NCBI GenBank assembly: GCA_002355495.1
Contig: AP017424.1
Span: 4,653,501 to 4,717,500 of the forward strand
Reading direction: 5' to 3'
DNA from: Streptomyces laurentii
GTDB taxonomy: Bacteria > Actinomycetota > Actinomycetes > Streptomycetales > Streptomycetaceae
DNA length: 64,000 nt
Below are positions 44,422 through 52,368 of the stretch, in pieces; the first letter of the stretch is position 1; every line of letters starts with the position of its first letter. The position numbers and the translations under genes were made by a program. Below the pieces are notes generated by a model. The model was not told the DNA's origin. It made no database searches and saw only the letters and a list, made by a program, of their open reading frames with translations.

Positions 44422-45248
44422 GAGGTCTCCTTCGTGTCGTCCATCGCCGCCTCGATCTCGTCGGTACGGGCCCCCGACGCGTCCGCCAGCTCCGCCCACC
44501 GTTCCTCGGGCCACAGGTGCCGGTAGACCGGGTCGTCCTGGCAGCCGCACGCCGCGTCCGTACACAGGCAGGCCGGGTTCACGCACAGCACCGCCCGCCG
44601 GTCCGGGAAGGCCCGCAGCGACACCGAGTCGCACCACGGGCAGCGCCCCGCCACCCGCACGATCGTCTCCGCGTCGCCCAGCGTCCGGGCGCACCGGCGG
44701 GCCATGCGGCGGATCTCGTCCCGTACGTGCCGGGCCAGTACGGGGTGCGCGGCCACCGCGTCCCGCAGACCGACGATCCGGCGCAGCCGTTCGACGACCG
44801 CCGCCCGGCGCGGCCTGGGCCGTCCGAGCCGCGCGCACACCGCCTCCTCCAGCTCCACCACGCCGTCGGTGATGTCGCGGATGGCGTCGGAGACGTGCAG
44901 CCGGATGGGCGCGGCGCCGTGTCCGGGGACGACCAGGCCGTGCCGCTGCTCCAGCAGCAGCGCCTCGCGCCGCTCGGCGCGGATCAGCTCGTCCTGTCCG
45001 GGGCGCGGGGCGGTGGACACGGCCGGGGCGGGGCCGCGGCGGCCGGGCGCGAGCTCCTCGGCGAGCTCGGGGAACTGGCGTACGAGGGAGGCGGCCCACA
45101 GCGCGAGGTCCCGCATCACCCGCTCGGAGGCCGGCGGTCCGCTCGGCGCCGCGTCGGTCTCGGGTCGCTCAGCCACGCCGCGTCCAGCAGTGGTCTCGGG
45201 TCGCTCGGCCACGCCGTCTCCCGCGGTGGTCTCGGGTCGCTCAGCCAC
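44415..45248 (-). CDS. Zinc-ribbon protein with N-terminal 12-residue repeats
   Basis: The 277-residue product begins with three 12-residue repeats (MAERPETTAGDG, VAERPETTAGRG, VAERPETDAAPS). The middle is helical and the C terminus has clustered cysteines (CPWCDSVSLR, CVNPACLCTDAACGC) suggesting zinc binding. The GTG at 45248 overlaps the WhiB gene by 8 nt, and each repeat starts with a possible start codon, so the exact N terminus is unsure. It is probably regulatory, given its neighbours. Confidence 0.65.
   Translation of the reverse strand: MAERPETTAGDGVAERPETTAGRGVAERPETDAAPSGPPASERVMRDLALWAASLVRQFPELAEELAPGRRGPAPAVSTAPRPGQDELIRAERREALLLEQRHGLVVPGHGAAPIRLHVSDAIRDITDGVVELEEAVCARLGRPRPRRAAVVERLRRIVGLRDAVAAHPVLARHVRDEIRRMARRCARTLGDAETIVRVAGRCPWCDSVSLRAFPDRRAVLCVNPACLCTDAACGCQDDPVYRHLWPEERWAELADASGARTDEIEAAMDDTKETSC
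45156..45248. repeat. 36-bp tandem repeat, about 2.6 copies
   Basis: GGTCTCGGGTCGCTC recurs at 36-bp spacing (45157, 45193, 45229), giving the 12-residue repeats at the start of the zinc-ribbon protein. Each unit contains a possible ribosome-binding site and GTG, so expansion would add alternative starts. Confidence 0.8.
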
Positions 45249-45549
45249 GGCCGCCTCCCGCGGTGGCGAGGGGGCTCGGGGCGGGGCCGGCGGGCGTCTC
45301 GGCCGGCTCGCCGCGCCGGCGGCGGGGCCGCACCGGCCGCCCGTTGCGCCACAGGCGGCCCGCGCAGACGCCGTCGAACCAGCTCTCGGCGGGGGCGACG
45401 GTCGCCTCGCACTCCCGGCTCACGGGGCAGACGGCGCAGGCCCGCAGGGCCGGGGCCGCCTCGGTGCCGCGCCGGGAGAAGACGACGGTCGGGGAGAGGC
45501 CGGCGCACGCGGCGGTGGCCTGCCAGGGGGAGGTGTCGGGCTGCTGCAA
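45241..45549 (-). CDS. WhiB-like iron-sulfur regulator, divergent form
   Basis: The 102-residue product has the four cysteines of WhiB proteins (Cys15, Cys38, Cys41, Cys47 in C-x22-C-x2-C-x5-C), which bind a [4Fe-4S] cluster, and a basic C-terminal tail (RPRRRR). The usual G-[VI]-W-G-G turn is replaced by DGVCAG, so its DNA or sigma-factor contact may differ. TTG start with GGAG seven bases upstream. It heads a minus-strand operon with the zinc-ribbon and BldC-like genes and faces the XRE gene. Confidence 0.8.
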   Translation of the reverse strand: MQQPDTSPWQATAACAGLSPTVVFSRRGTEAAPALRACAVCPVSRECEATVAPAESWFDGVCAGRLWRNGRPVRPRRRRGEPAETPAGPAPSPLATAGGGRG

Positions 45550-45638
45550 GGAGGTTCTCCACGGTCCGGGGCCTCCGCCAGGGGCCGGGGGCCGGGAGGC
45601 GGGAGGCCGACGAGTGCGGCGCGGAGCACACTAGACAC

Positions 45639-45658
45639 GTTGCGTGCGAGCGCGCAAC
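45639..45658. promoter_or_regulatory. Palindrome upstream of the WhiB-like gene
   Basis: GTTGCG-N8-CGCAAC, containing TTGCGTGC, lies 90 bp upstream of the WhiB-like start. It is related to the palindromes nearer the XRE gene. Confidence 0.5.
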
Positions 45659-45735
45659 CAACTTCGGCGCACTCCGGCTCGCCCCGCTTGTGCCCTACCT
45701 GACGCTCTTCCGGATTTCTTCACTGGTTCGTCACG

Positions 45736-45759
45736 ATTGCGTGCTCGAAAGCACGTAAT
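45736..45759. promoter_or_regulatory. Operator-like palindrome upstream of the XRE gene (site 1)
   Basis: ATTGCGTGCT-CGAA-AGCACGTAAT: arms matching at nine of ten bases around a four-base centre. A TAAAGT -10-like box lies 20 bp downstream (45779-45784), so a bound protein would block the promoter. Confidence 0.6.
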
Positions 45760-45762
45760 TCT

Positions 45763-45776
45763 GTGCGCGCAAGCAC
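45763..45776. promoter_or_regulatory. Operator-like palindrome upstream of the XRE gene (site 2)
   Basis: GTGC-N6-GCAC with the same half-site spacing as site 1, directly upstream of the TAAAGT box. Two adjacent similar sites suggest cooperative autoregulation. Confidence 0.5.
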
Positions 45777-45823
45777 GCTAAAGTAAGGGGCCCGAAGGGT
45801 GGGGGAGTGAGGGAGCAGGACAC

Positions 45824-46255
45824 ATGAGCACTCAAGGGCTCGACGAGTTCGCGGCCTGGGTCGAGGGTCTGATGCGAGCGCGCGGCTACGACATCGACAG
45901 CCCCCGGGGTGGCGGGAAGTCGCGCATCGCCGACGAGGCCGGCGTGCACCGCGCCGCCGTGACCCGGCTGCTGCAGCGGCAGAGCATGCCCGACCTGGAG
46001 ACCATGCGCAGGATCGCCCCGCTTCTCGGGGTGTCGGTCCGCGACATGCTCATCCGGTCCGGGCGGGTGACCCCGGAGGAGCTGCCGCTCGCCGCGGATC
46101 TGCTGCCGCCGGGCGACTGGCAGCCGACCATGGAGGACTTCGCGCGCTGGCTCGGCGTTCCCGACGAGCGGATGGGCGTCTTCGTCAAGGTCGTCAACCA
46201 GTTCCTCGACCCGGAGGTGGACGGGGCCGACGCCCGCCGCGCCGCCCAGGACTGA
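45824..46255 (+). CDS. XRE-family repressor of the tail cluster
   Basis: The 143-residue product has an N-terminal HTH_3 domain (KSRIADEAGVHRAAVTRLLQRQSMPDLETMRRIAPLLGV) and a C-terminal part suited to dimer formation. It diverges from the WhiB operon, and palindromes upstream of both it and the tail operon share a half-site, so it is the best candidate for the switch that keeps the tail genes off. The presumed inducer is unknown. ATG with GGGAGCAGG upstream. Confidence 0.72.
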   Translation: MSTQGLDEFAAWVEGLMRARGYDIDSPRGGGKSRIADEAGVHRAAVTRLLQRQSMPDLETMRRIAPLLGVSVRDMLIRSGRVTPEELPLAADLLPPGDWQPTMEDFARWLGVPDERMGVFVKVVNQFLDPEVDGADARRAAQD

Positions 46256-46263
46256 CCCGCACC

Positions 46264-46331
46264 GCCCAGGATCGATCCGCGAGGCGGCCCAGGACCGATC
46301 CGCGAGGCGGCCCAGGACCGATCCGCGAGGC
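46264..46331 (+). repeat. Three 23-bp tandem units after the XRE gene
   Basis: GCCCAGGACCGATCCGCGAG-type units at 46264, 46287 and 46310 (the last incomplete; the first with one changed base) start 9 nt after the XRE stop. A degenerate copy overlaps the end of the gene. They could be a remnant of the junction between the tail block and the str operon. Confidence 0.7.
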
Positions 46332-46572
46332 CGGGAGGTGCCCGGCGGCACCCGACGGGACCCGGCCGGGACCGCGCCGGACCCGGATCGCCGCCCCGGA
46401 GCCTCCCGCTCCGGTGGCGCCTCCCAGGGGATCCGCCGCCCTCGCCCCGCCCCGGGGCCCGTACGGACCCCTCCAGGACCGTACGGGCCCTCTCGGGAAG
46501 GCTCTCCCCGGGCCTGTCCGGGGCCGTCGTTTCGGCCAGTGGCGCGGGGGGCCGCCCGCGTGGGCATTTGTT

Positions 46573-46601
46573 TTGACCGGAGTCCATGCGGTAGGTACGC
46601 T
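46573..46601 (+). promoter_or_regulatory. Likely rpsL promoter
   Basis: TTGACC (46573-46578), 17-nt spacer, TACGCT (46596-46601), a close match to the main sigma consensus. It would start the rpsL-rpsG-fusA transcript with a leader of about 185 nt. Confidence 0.65.
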
Positions 46602-46719
46602 CATGCCTTGTGCCTGGGGTGTGCCCGGAGCCGTGTGCGTGTCCTCAACCGCACACAAGGTTCCGAGACCGGCCACCGTGATCCGCACCTTTCCGCCCTC
46701 GGCGGGGGTCCGCGTGATT

Positions 46720-46744
46720 CGACACACCCGACCGCGTGGGTCGG
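46720..46744 (+). promoter_or_regulatory. Shared ribosomal-leader hairpin, rpsL copy
   Basis: A 25-nt element (CGACACACCCGACC, then GCGTGGGTCGG) that forms CCGACC-GCGTG-GGTCGG. It differs from the rpsJ leader copy at 58406 by one base. It lies about 50 nt before the rpsL start. Confidence 0.7.
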
Positions 46745-46793
46745 TGACGTTCCAGGTTAGTTTGACGAACGGCACACAGAAACCGGAGAAGTA

Positions 46794-47165
46794 GTGCCTA
46801 CGATCCAGCAGCTGGTCCGGAAGGGCCGGCAGGACAAGGTCGAGAAGAACAAGACGCCCGCACTCGAGGGTTCCCCTCAGCGCCGCGGCGTCTGCACGCG
46901 TGTGTTCACGACCACCCCGAAGAAGCCGAACTCGGCCCTCCGTAAGGTCGCGCGTGTGCGTCTGACCTCCGGTATCGAGGTCACGGCCTACATCCCGGGT
47001 GAGGGACACAACCTGCAGGAGCACTCCATCGTGCTCGTGCGTGGTGGCCGTGTGAAGGACCTGCCGGGTGTTCGTTACAAGATCATCCGCGGTTCGCTTG
47101 ACACCCAGGGTGTCAAGAACCGCAAGCAGGCTCGCAGCCGTTACGGCGCCAAGAAGGAGAAGTAA
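46794..47165 (+). CDS. rpsL: 30S ribosomal protein S12
   Basis: The 123-residue S12 protein maintains decoding accuracy. The segment TTPKKPNSALRKVARV keeps the wild-type Lys of streptomycin-sensitive S12, and RGGRVKDLPGVRYK keeps the second site. GTG start at 46794 with GGAGAAG close by. First gene of the str operon (rpsL-rpsG-fusA-tuf). Confidence 0.97.
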   Translation: MPTIQQLVRKGRQDKVEKNKTPALEGSPQRRGVCTRVFTTTPKKPNSALRKVARVRLTSGIEVTAYIPGEGHNLQEHSIVLVRGGRVKDLPGVRYKIIRGSLDTQGVKNRKQARSRYGAKKEK

Positions 47166-47167
47166 GA

Positions 47168-47638
47168 ATGCCTCGTAAGGGCCCCGCCCCGAAGCGCCCG
47201 GTCATCATCGACCCGGTCTACAGCTCTCCTCTTGTCACCTCGCTGATCAACAAGATCCTGCTGGACGGCAAGCGTTCCACCGCCGAGCGCATCGTGTACG
47301 GCGCCATGGAGGGTCTTCGTGAGAAGACCGGCCAGGACCCGGTCATCACGCTGAAGCGCGCTCTCGAGAACGTCAAGCCGTCCCTCGAGGTCAAGTCCCG
47401 CCGTGTCGGTGGCGCCACCTACCAGGTGCCGATCGAGGTCAAGCCGGGTCGTGCCTCCACCCTCGCGCTGCGCTGGCTGGTCGGTTACTCCCGCGCCCGT
47501 CGCGAGAAGACCATGACCGAGCGCCTCATGAACGAGCTCCTCGACGCCTCGAACGGCCTCGGTGCTGCGGTCAAGAAGCGCGAGGACACGCACAAGATGG
47601 CCGAGTCCAACAAGGCCTTCGCGCACTACCGCTGGTAG
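47168..47638 (+). CDS. rpsG: 30S ribosomal protein S7
   Basis: S7 nucleates assembly of the 30S head. The 156-residue product (PRKGPAPKRPVIIDPVY, then KPSLEVKSRRVGGATYQVPI, and GYSRARREKTMTERLMNEL) is a complete S7. The gene begins 2 nt after rpsL, so translation is coupled, and is followed by fusA. Confidence 0.97.
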   Translation: MPRKGPAPKRPVIIDPVYSSPLVTSLINKILLDGKRSTAERIVYGAMEGLREKTGQDPVITLKRALENVKPSLEVKSRRVGGATYQVPIEVKPGRASTLALRWLVGYSRARREKTMTERLMNELLDASNGLGAAVKKREDTHKMAESNKAFAHYRW

Positions 47639-47677
47639 TCGCAACCCACATCGAGACCGAGAGAAGACTGAAGCCTT

Positions 47678-49804
47678 ATGGCTACCACTTCGCTTGACCT
47701 GGCCAAGGTGCGCAACATCGGCATCATGGCCCACATCGACGCGGGCAAGACGACCACCACCGAGCGGATCCTGTTCTACACCGGCGTTTCGTACAAGATC
47801 GGTGAGGTCCACGACGGCGCCGCCACGATGGACTGGATGGAGCAGGAGCAGGAGCGTGGCATCACGATCACGTCTGCTGCCACCACCTGCCACTGGCCGC
47901 TCGAGGACGTCGATCACACGATCAACATCATCGACACGCCGGGTCACGTCGACTTCACCGTCGAGGTGGAGCGTTCGCTGCGCGTGCTCGACGGTGCTGT
48001 CACCGTGTTCGACGGCGTGGCCGGCGTCGAGCCCCAGTCCGAGACCGTCTGGCGTCAGGCGGACCGCTACGGCGTTCCGCGTATCTGCTTCGTCAACAAG
48101 CTCGACCGCACCGGTGCCGACTTCCTGCGCTGCGTGGGCATGATCGACGAGCGCCTCGGCGCGACCCCGATCGTCATGCAGCTCCCGATCGGTGCCGAGG
48201 CCGACTTCCAGGGCGTCGTCGACCTCGTCCGCATGAAGGCTCTCGTCTGGTCCGCCGACGCGAGCAAGGGCGAGATGTACGACATCGTCGACATCCCGGC
48301 CGACATGCAGGAGCTCGCCGAGGAGTACCGCGGCAAGCTGCTCGAGGGTGTCGCCGAGAACGACGACGAGCTCATGGAGCTCTTCCTCGAGGGCACCGAG
48401 CCCACCGAGGAGCAGCTCTACGCGGCCGTCCGTCGCATCACGATCGCCTCGGGTTCCGCCGAGTCGACCACGGTCACCCCGGTGTTCTGTGGCACCGCGT
48501 TCAAGAACAAGGGCGTTCAGCCCCTGCTCGACGCCGTCGTGCGCTTCCTCCCCTCGCCGCTCGACGTCGAGGCCATCGAGGGCCACGACGTCAAGGACGC
48601 CGAGGTCGTCGTCACGCGCAAGCCGTCCGAGGACGAGCCGCTGGCCGCCCTCGCGTTCAAGATCGCGAGCGACCCGCACCTCGGCAAGCTCACCTTCGTC
48701 CGGGTGTACTCGGGCCGCATGGAGGCCGGCACCGCGGTGCTGAACTCCGTGAAGGGCAAGAAGGAGCGCATCGGCAAGATCTACCGTATGCACGCGAACA
48801 AGCGTGAGGAGATCGACTCGGTGGGCGCCGGCGACATCGTCGCCGTCATGGGCCTGAAGCAGACCACCACCGGTGAGACGCTGTGCGACGACAAGAAGCC
48901 GGTCATCCTGGAGTCCATGGACTTCCCGGCGCCGGTCATCCAGGTCGCGATCGAGCCCAAGTCCAAGGGTGACCAGGAGAAGCTGGGTGTCGCCATCCAG
49001 CGTCTCGCGGAGGAGGACCCCTCCTTCCAGGTTCACTCGGACGAGGAGACCGGCCAGACCATCATCGGTGGTATGGGCGAGCTTCACCTCGACATCCTCG
49101 TCGACCGTATGCGTCGCGAGTTCAAGGTCGAGGCGAACGTCGGCAAGCCGCAGGTCGCGTACCGCGAGACGATCCGCAAGGCCGTCGAGCGCGTGGACTT
49201 CACCCACAAGAAGCAGACCGGTGGTACCGGTCAGTTCGCCAAGGTGCAGATCGCGATCGAGCCGATCGAGGCCGGCGAGGCCTCGTACGAGTTCGTGAAC
49301 AAGGTCACCGGTGGCCGCATCCCCAAGGAGTACATCCCCTCGGTGGACGCGGGCGCGCAGGAGGCCATGCAGTTCGGCATCCTGGCGGGCTACGAGATGA
49401 CCGGTGTCCGTGTCATCCTGCTCGACGGTGCCTACCACGAGGTCGACTCCTCCGAGCTCGCCTTCAAGATCGCCGGTTCGCAGGCCTTCAAGGAGGCCGC
49501 GCGCAAGGCGTCGCCCGTGCTCCTCGAGCCGATGATGGCCGTCGAGGTCACCACGCCCGATGACTACATGGGCGAGGTCGTCGGCGACATCAACTCCCGC
49601 CGTGGCCAGATCCAGGCCATGGAGGAGCGTCACGGTGCCCGCATCGTGAAGGGCCTCGTGCCCCTGTCGGAGATGTTCGGCTACGTCGGAGACCTCCGCA
49701 GCAAGACCTCGGGTCGCGCAAGCTACTCGATGCAGTTCGACTCCTACGCCGAGGTTCCGCGGAACGTCGCCGAGGAGATCATCGCGAAGGCCAAGGGCGA
49801 GTAA
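47678..49804 (+). CDS. fusA: Translation elongation factor G
   Basis: EF-G drives translocation of tRNA and mRNA with GTP. The 708-residue protein has the G domain motifs (MAHIDAGKTTTTERI, DTPGHVDF, NKLDRTG) and the domain IV and V segments (GGTGQFAKVQ, VEVTTPDDYMGEVVGDINSRRG). ATG at 47678, 39 nt after rpsG. Confidence 0.97.
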   Translation: MATTSLDLAKVRNIGIMAHIDAGKTTTTERILFYTGVSYKIGEVHDGAATMDWMEQEQERGITITSAATTCHWPLEDVDHTINIIDTPGHVDFTVEVERSLRVLDGAVTVFDGVAGVEPQSETVWRQADRYGVPRICFVNKLDRTGADFLRCVGMIDERLGATPIVMQLPIGAEADFQGVVDLVRMKALVWSADASKGEMYDIVDIPADMQELAEEYRGKLLEGVAENDDELMELFLEGTEPTEEQLYAAVRRITIASGSAESTTVTPVFCGTAFKNKGVQPLLDAVVRFLPSPLDVEAIEGHDVKDAEVVVTRKPSEDEPLAALAFKIASDPHLGKLTFVRVYSGRMEAGTAVLNSVKGKKERIGKIYRMHANKREEIDSVGAGDIVAVMGLKQTTTGETLCDDKKPVILESMDFPAPVIQVAIEPKSKGDQEKLGVAIQRLAEEDPSFQVHSDEETGQTIIGGMGELHLDILVDRMRREFKVEANVGKPQVAYRETIRKAVERVDFTHKKQTGGTGQFAKVQIAIEPIEAGEASYEFVNKVTGGRIPKEYIPSVDAGAQEAMQFGILAGYEMTGVRVILLDGAYHEVDSSELAFKIAGSQAFKEAARKASPVLLEPMMAVEVTTPDDYMGEVVGDINSRRGQIQAMEERHGARIVKGLVPLSEMFGYVGDLRSKTSGRASYSMQFDSYAEVPRNVAEEIIAKAKGE

Positions 49805-49839
49805 CGCTCCGCGTTTCCACGCTTTAGGCTTGACACCGA

Positions 49840-49877
49840 CCGCCGGGGAAGGACCCGGAAGGGAACATCCCCGGCGG
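49840..49877 (+). other. Hairpin in the fusA-tuf spacer
   Basis: A perfect 10-bp stem (CCGCCGGGGA at 49840-49849 against TCCCCGGCGG at 49868-49877) in the 146-bp spacer between fusA and tuf. Without a T-run it is more likely a processing site or partial terminator. A TTGACA-like box lies at 49830-49835 but no good -10 follows, so a separate tuf promoter is not proven. Confidence 0.6.
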
Positions 49878-49950
49878 GCGGCACCCCAGCAAAGATCATC
49901 CTGGCGCCGATGAAGCAAGGCGTTCAGAACCACTCCACAGGAGGACCCCA

Positions 49951-51144
<1,194 letters not shown>

Positions 51145-51203
51145 GTCCGCTTGCCTGACGGCTGATTGACCGGGTCGCTCCGAAGGAGCGCTCGAATCAC
51201 GCG

Positions 51204-51239
51204 AAGGGCCCGTACGACTCCGGTCGTACGGGCCCTTTG
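51204..51239 (+). terminator. Terminator of the str operon
   Basis: A perfect 15-bp stem (51204-51218 and 51223-51237) with a TCCG loop and TT after it, about 60 nt past the tuf stop. Confidence 0.9.
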
Positions 51240-51393
51240 TCGTACCCGGCGGCGGCCGGCGGGGCGGATTTCCCGGGCGCGCGGGAATGGGAAATGGCGG
51301 GTTTCCCCGGGAAAACAATTCGGGGGCGAGGTGCCGTCCCGGCCTCCGGAAAGCGTCCGAATCGGTCACATTGCCTGTGCTACCGTCTGCGTC

Positions 51394-52209
51394 GTGGCCA
51401 ATCTTGACGTTATTGTCGACCGTTCCGACCCCGCGGTGCAGCGCATCGTCGATGTGACCAAGCATTCCCGGTCCGTCGTGCGAACGGTGCTGATCGAGGA
51501 CATCGAGCCCCTGACGCAGAGCATCCGCGCCGGGGTCGAGTTCACCGAGGTCTACGGTCTCGACACCGTGCCGTTCCCGGGTGATCTGCTCGCCGCCTGC
51601 GAAAAGCGCGGAATTCGGGTGCGGCTGCTCTCCGCCGCGGTCGCGAATCAGGTTTTCAAGACCGAGAAGAAGCCCAAGGTCTTCGGTATCGCGAAGGTTC
51701 CGCCGGCCGGCCGTTTCGCCGACCTGGAGAGCCTTTCCGGCGATGTCGTCCTGCTCGACGGCGTGAAGATCGTCGGCAACATCGGCGCCATCGTGCGGAC
51801 CGCGTTCGCGCTCGGCGCCGCCGGCATCGTCCTGGTCGACAGCGGCCTCGGCACCATCGCGGACCGCCGGCTCATCCGCGCCAGCCGCGGCTACGTGTTC
51901 TCCCTGCCGATCGTGCTCGCGACGCGCGACGAGGCGCTGGCCTTCTTCCGTGACGGCGGGATGCGGCCCGTGGTCTTCGAGGCGGACGGCAAGCTGTCCA
52001 TCGGAGAGCTCGACGGCATCGACGAGCGGCTCGTGCTCGTGTTCGGCAGCGAGAAGACCGGCCCGTCGGGCGAGTTCGCCGGGGTCGCCACCGAGTCGGT
52101 GTCCATCCCGATGAACCCCGCCGCCGAGTCGCTCAACGTCTCGGTGTCGGCCGGCATCGCCCTGCACGGGCGGGCCCGCCGCAACCTCTCCGCCGCCCCG
52201 CGCGGCTGA
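51394..52209 (+). CDS. tsnR: TsnR/NshR-family 23S rRNA (adenosine-1067-2'-O)-methyltransferase
   Basis: The 271-residue protein aligns along its whole length with the thiostrepton-resistance methyltransferase of S. azureus: RSDPAVQRIVDVTKHSRS, LIEDIEPL, GVEFTEVYG, the SPOUT-fold motif LDGVKIVGNIGAIVRT, FGSEKTGPS and SIPMNPAAESLNVSVSAGIA. These enzymes methylate the A1067 2'-OH that thiopeptides contact together with L11. GTG at 51394; no ribosome-binding site is seen, but TACCGT lies 8 bases upstream, so the mRNA may be leaderless. A gene of this kind between tuf and the S10 operon is known from the thiostrepton producer S. laurentii. Confidence 0.9.
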   Translation: MANLDVIVDRSDPAVQRIVDVTKHSRSVVRTVLIEDIEPLTQSIRAGVEFTEVYGLDTVPFPGDLLAACEKRGIRVRLLSAAVANQVFKTEKKPKVFGIAKVPPAGRFADLESLSGDVVLLDGVKIVGNIGAIVRTAFALGAAGIVLVDSGLGTIADRRLIRASRGYVFSLPIVLATRDEALAFFRDGGMRPVVFEADGKLSIGELDGIDERLVLVFGSEKTGPSGEFAGVATESVSIPMNPAAESLNVSVSAGIALHGRARRNLSAAPRG

Positions 52210-52249
52210 GCGGCCGCCTCGCGCGTTCCGGCCGCGTCCGTACGGCTCC

Positions 52250-52283
52250 CGGGCCCGCCTCCCTTCGTGGGACGGCGGGCCCG
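52250..52283 (+). terminator. Terminator of the tsnR-like gene
   Basis: A 10-bp stem (52250-52259 and 52274-52283) extended inward by TCCC/GGGA, ending 74 nt after the stop. Confidence 0.7.
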
Positions 52284-52368
52284 CGTCGTCTCGCGTCCCG
52301 TTCGTCCGCTATCTGACGTCCCGTAACATGCGCGCACATCAGGCGTGGGCCGGTCGAGCGGTGGAGGC

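Larger units (their letters stand above)
46256..46793 (+). other. Intergenic region between the tail block and rpsL
   Basis: A 538-bp region with no supported gene. It holds a tandem 23-bp repeat at the XRE end, a housekeeping promoter (46573-46601) and, about 50 nt before rpsL, a 25-nt hairpin element that recurs in the rpsJ leader. Confidence 0.6.

Noticed and set aside
45156..45248. A CRISPR-like array
   Set aside because: The 36-bp units are coding, contiguous and without unique spacers; no cas genes are nearby. No CRISPR array was seen elsewhere in the window.
26678..46255. A contractile injection system (eCIS) as the explanation for the tail block
   Set aside because: No sheath, baseplate wedge, AAA+ ATPase or spike gene of the contractile type is present; the tube and fibre genes match siphophage tails.
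26678..46255. An intact prophage or gene transfer agent
   Set aside because: No terminase, portal, capsid, protease, head-tail connector, integrase or replication gene could be recognised.
49830..49860. A separate tuf promoter with TTGACA at 49830
   Set aside because: No TAnnnT sequence occurs 16-19 nt downstream, so only the -35-like half is present.
51394..52209. A housekeeping TrmH/SpoU methyltransferase
   Set aside because: The N-terminal domain and several diagnostic segments match the TsnR/NshR type specifically, and the position matches the tsnR locus of S. laurentii.
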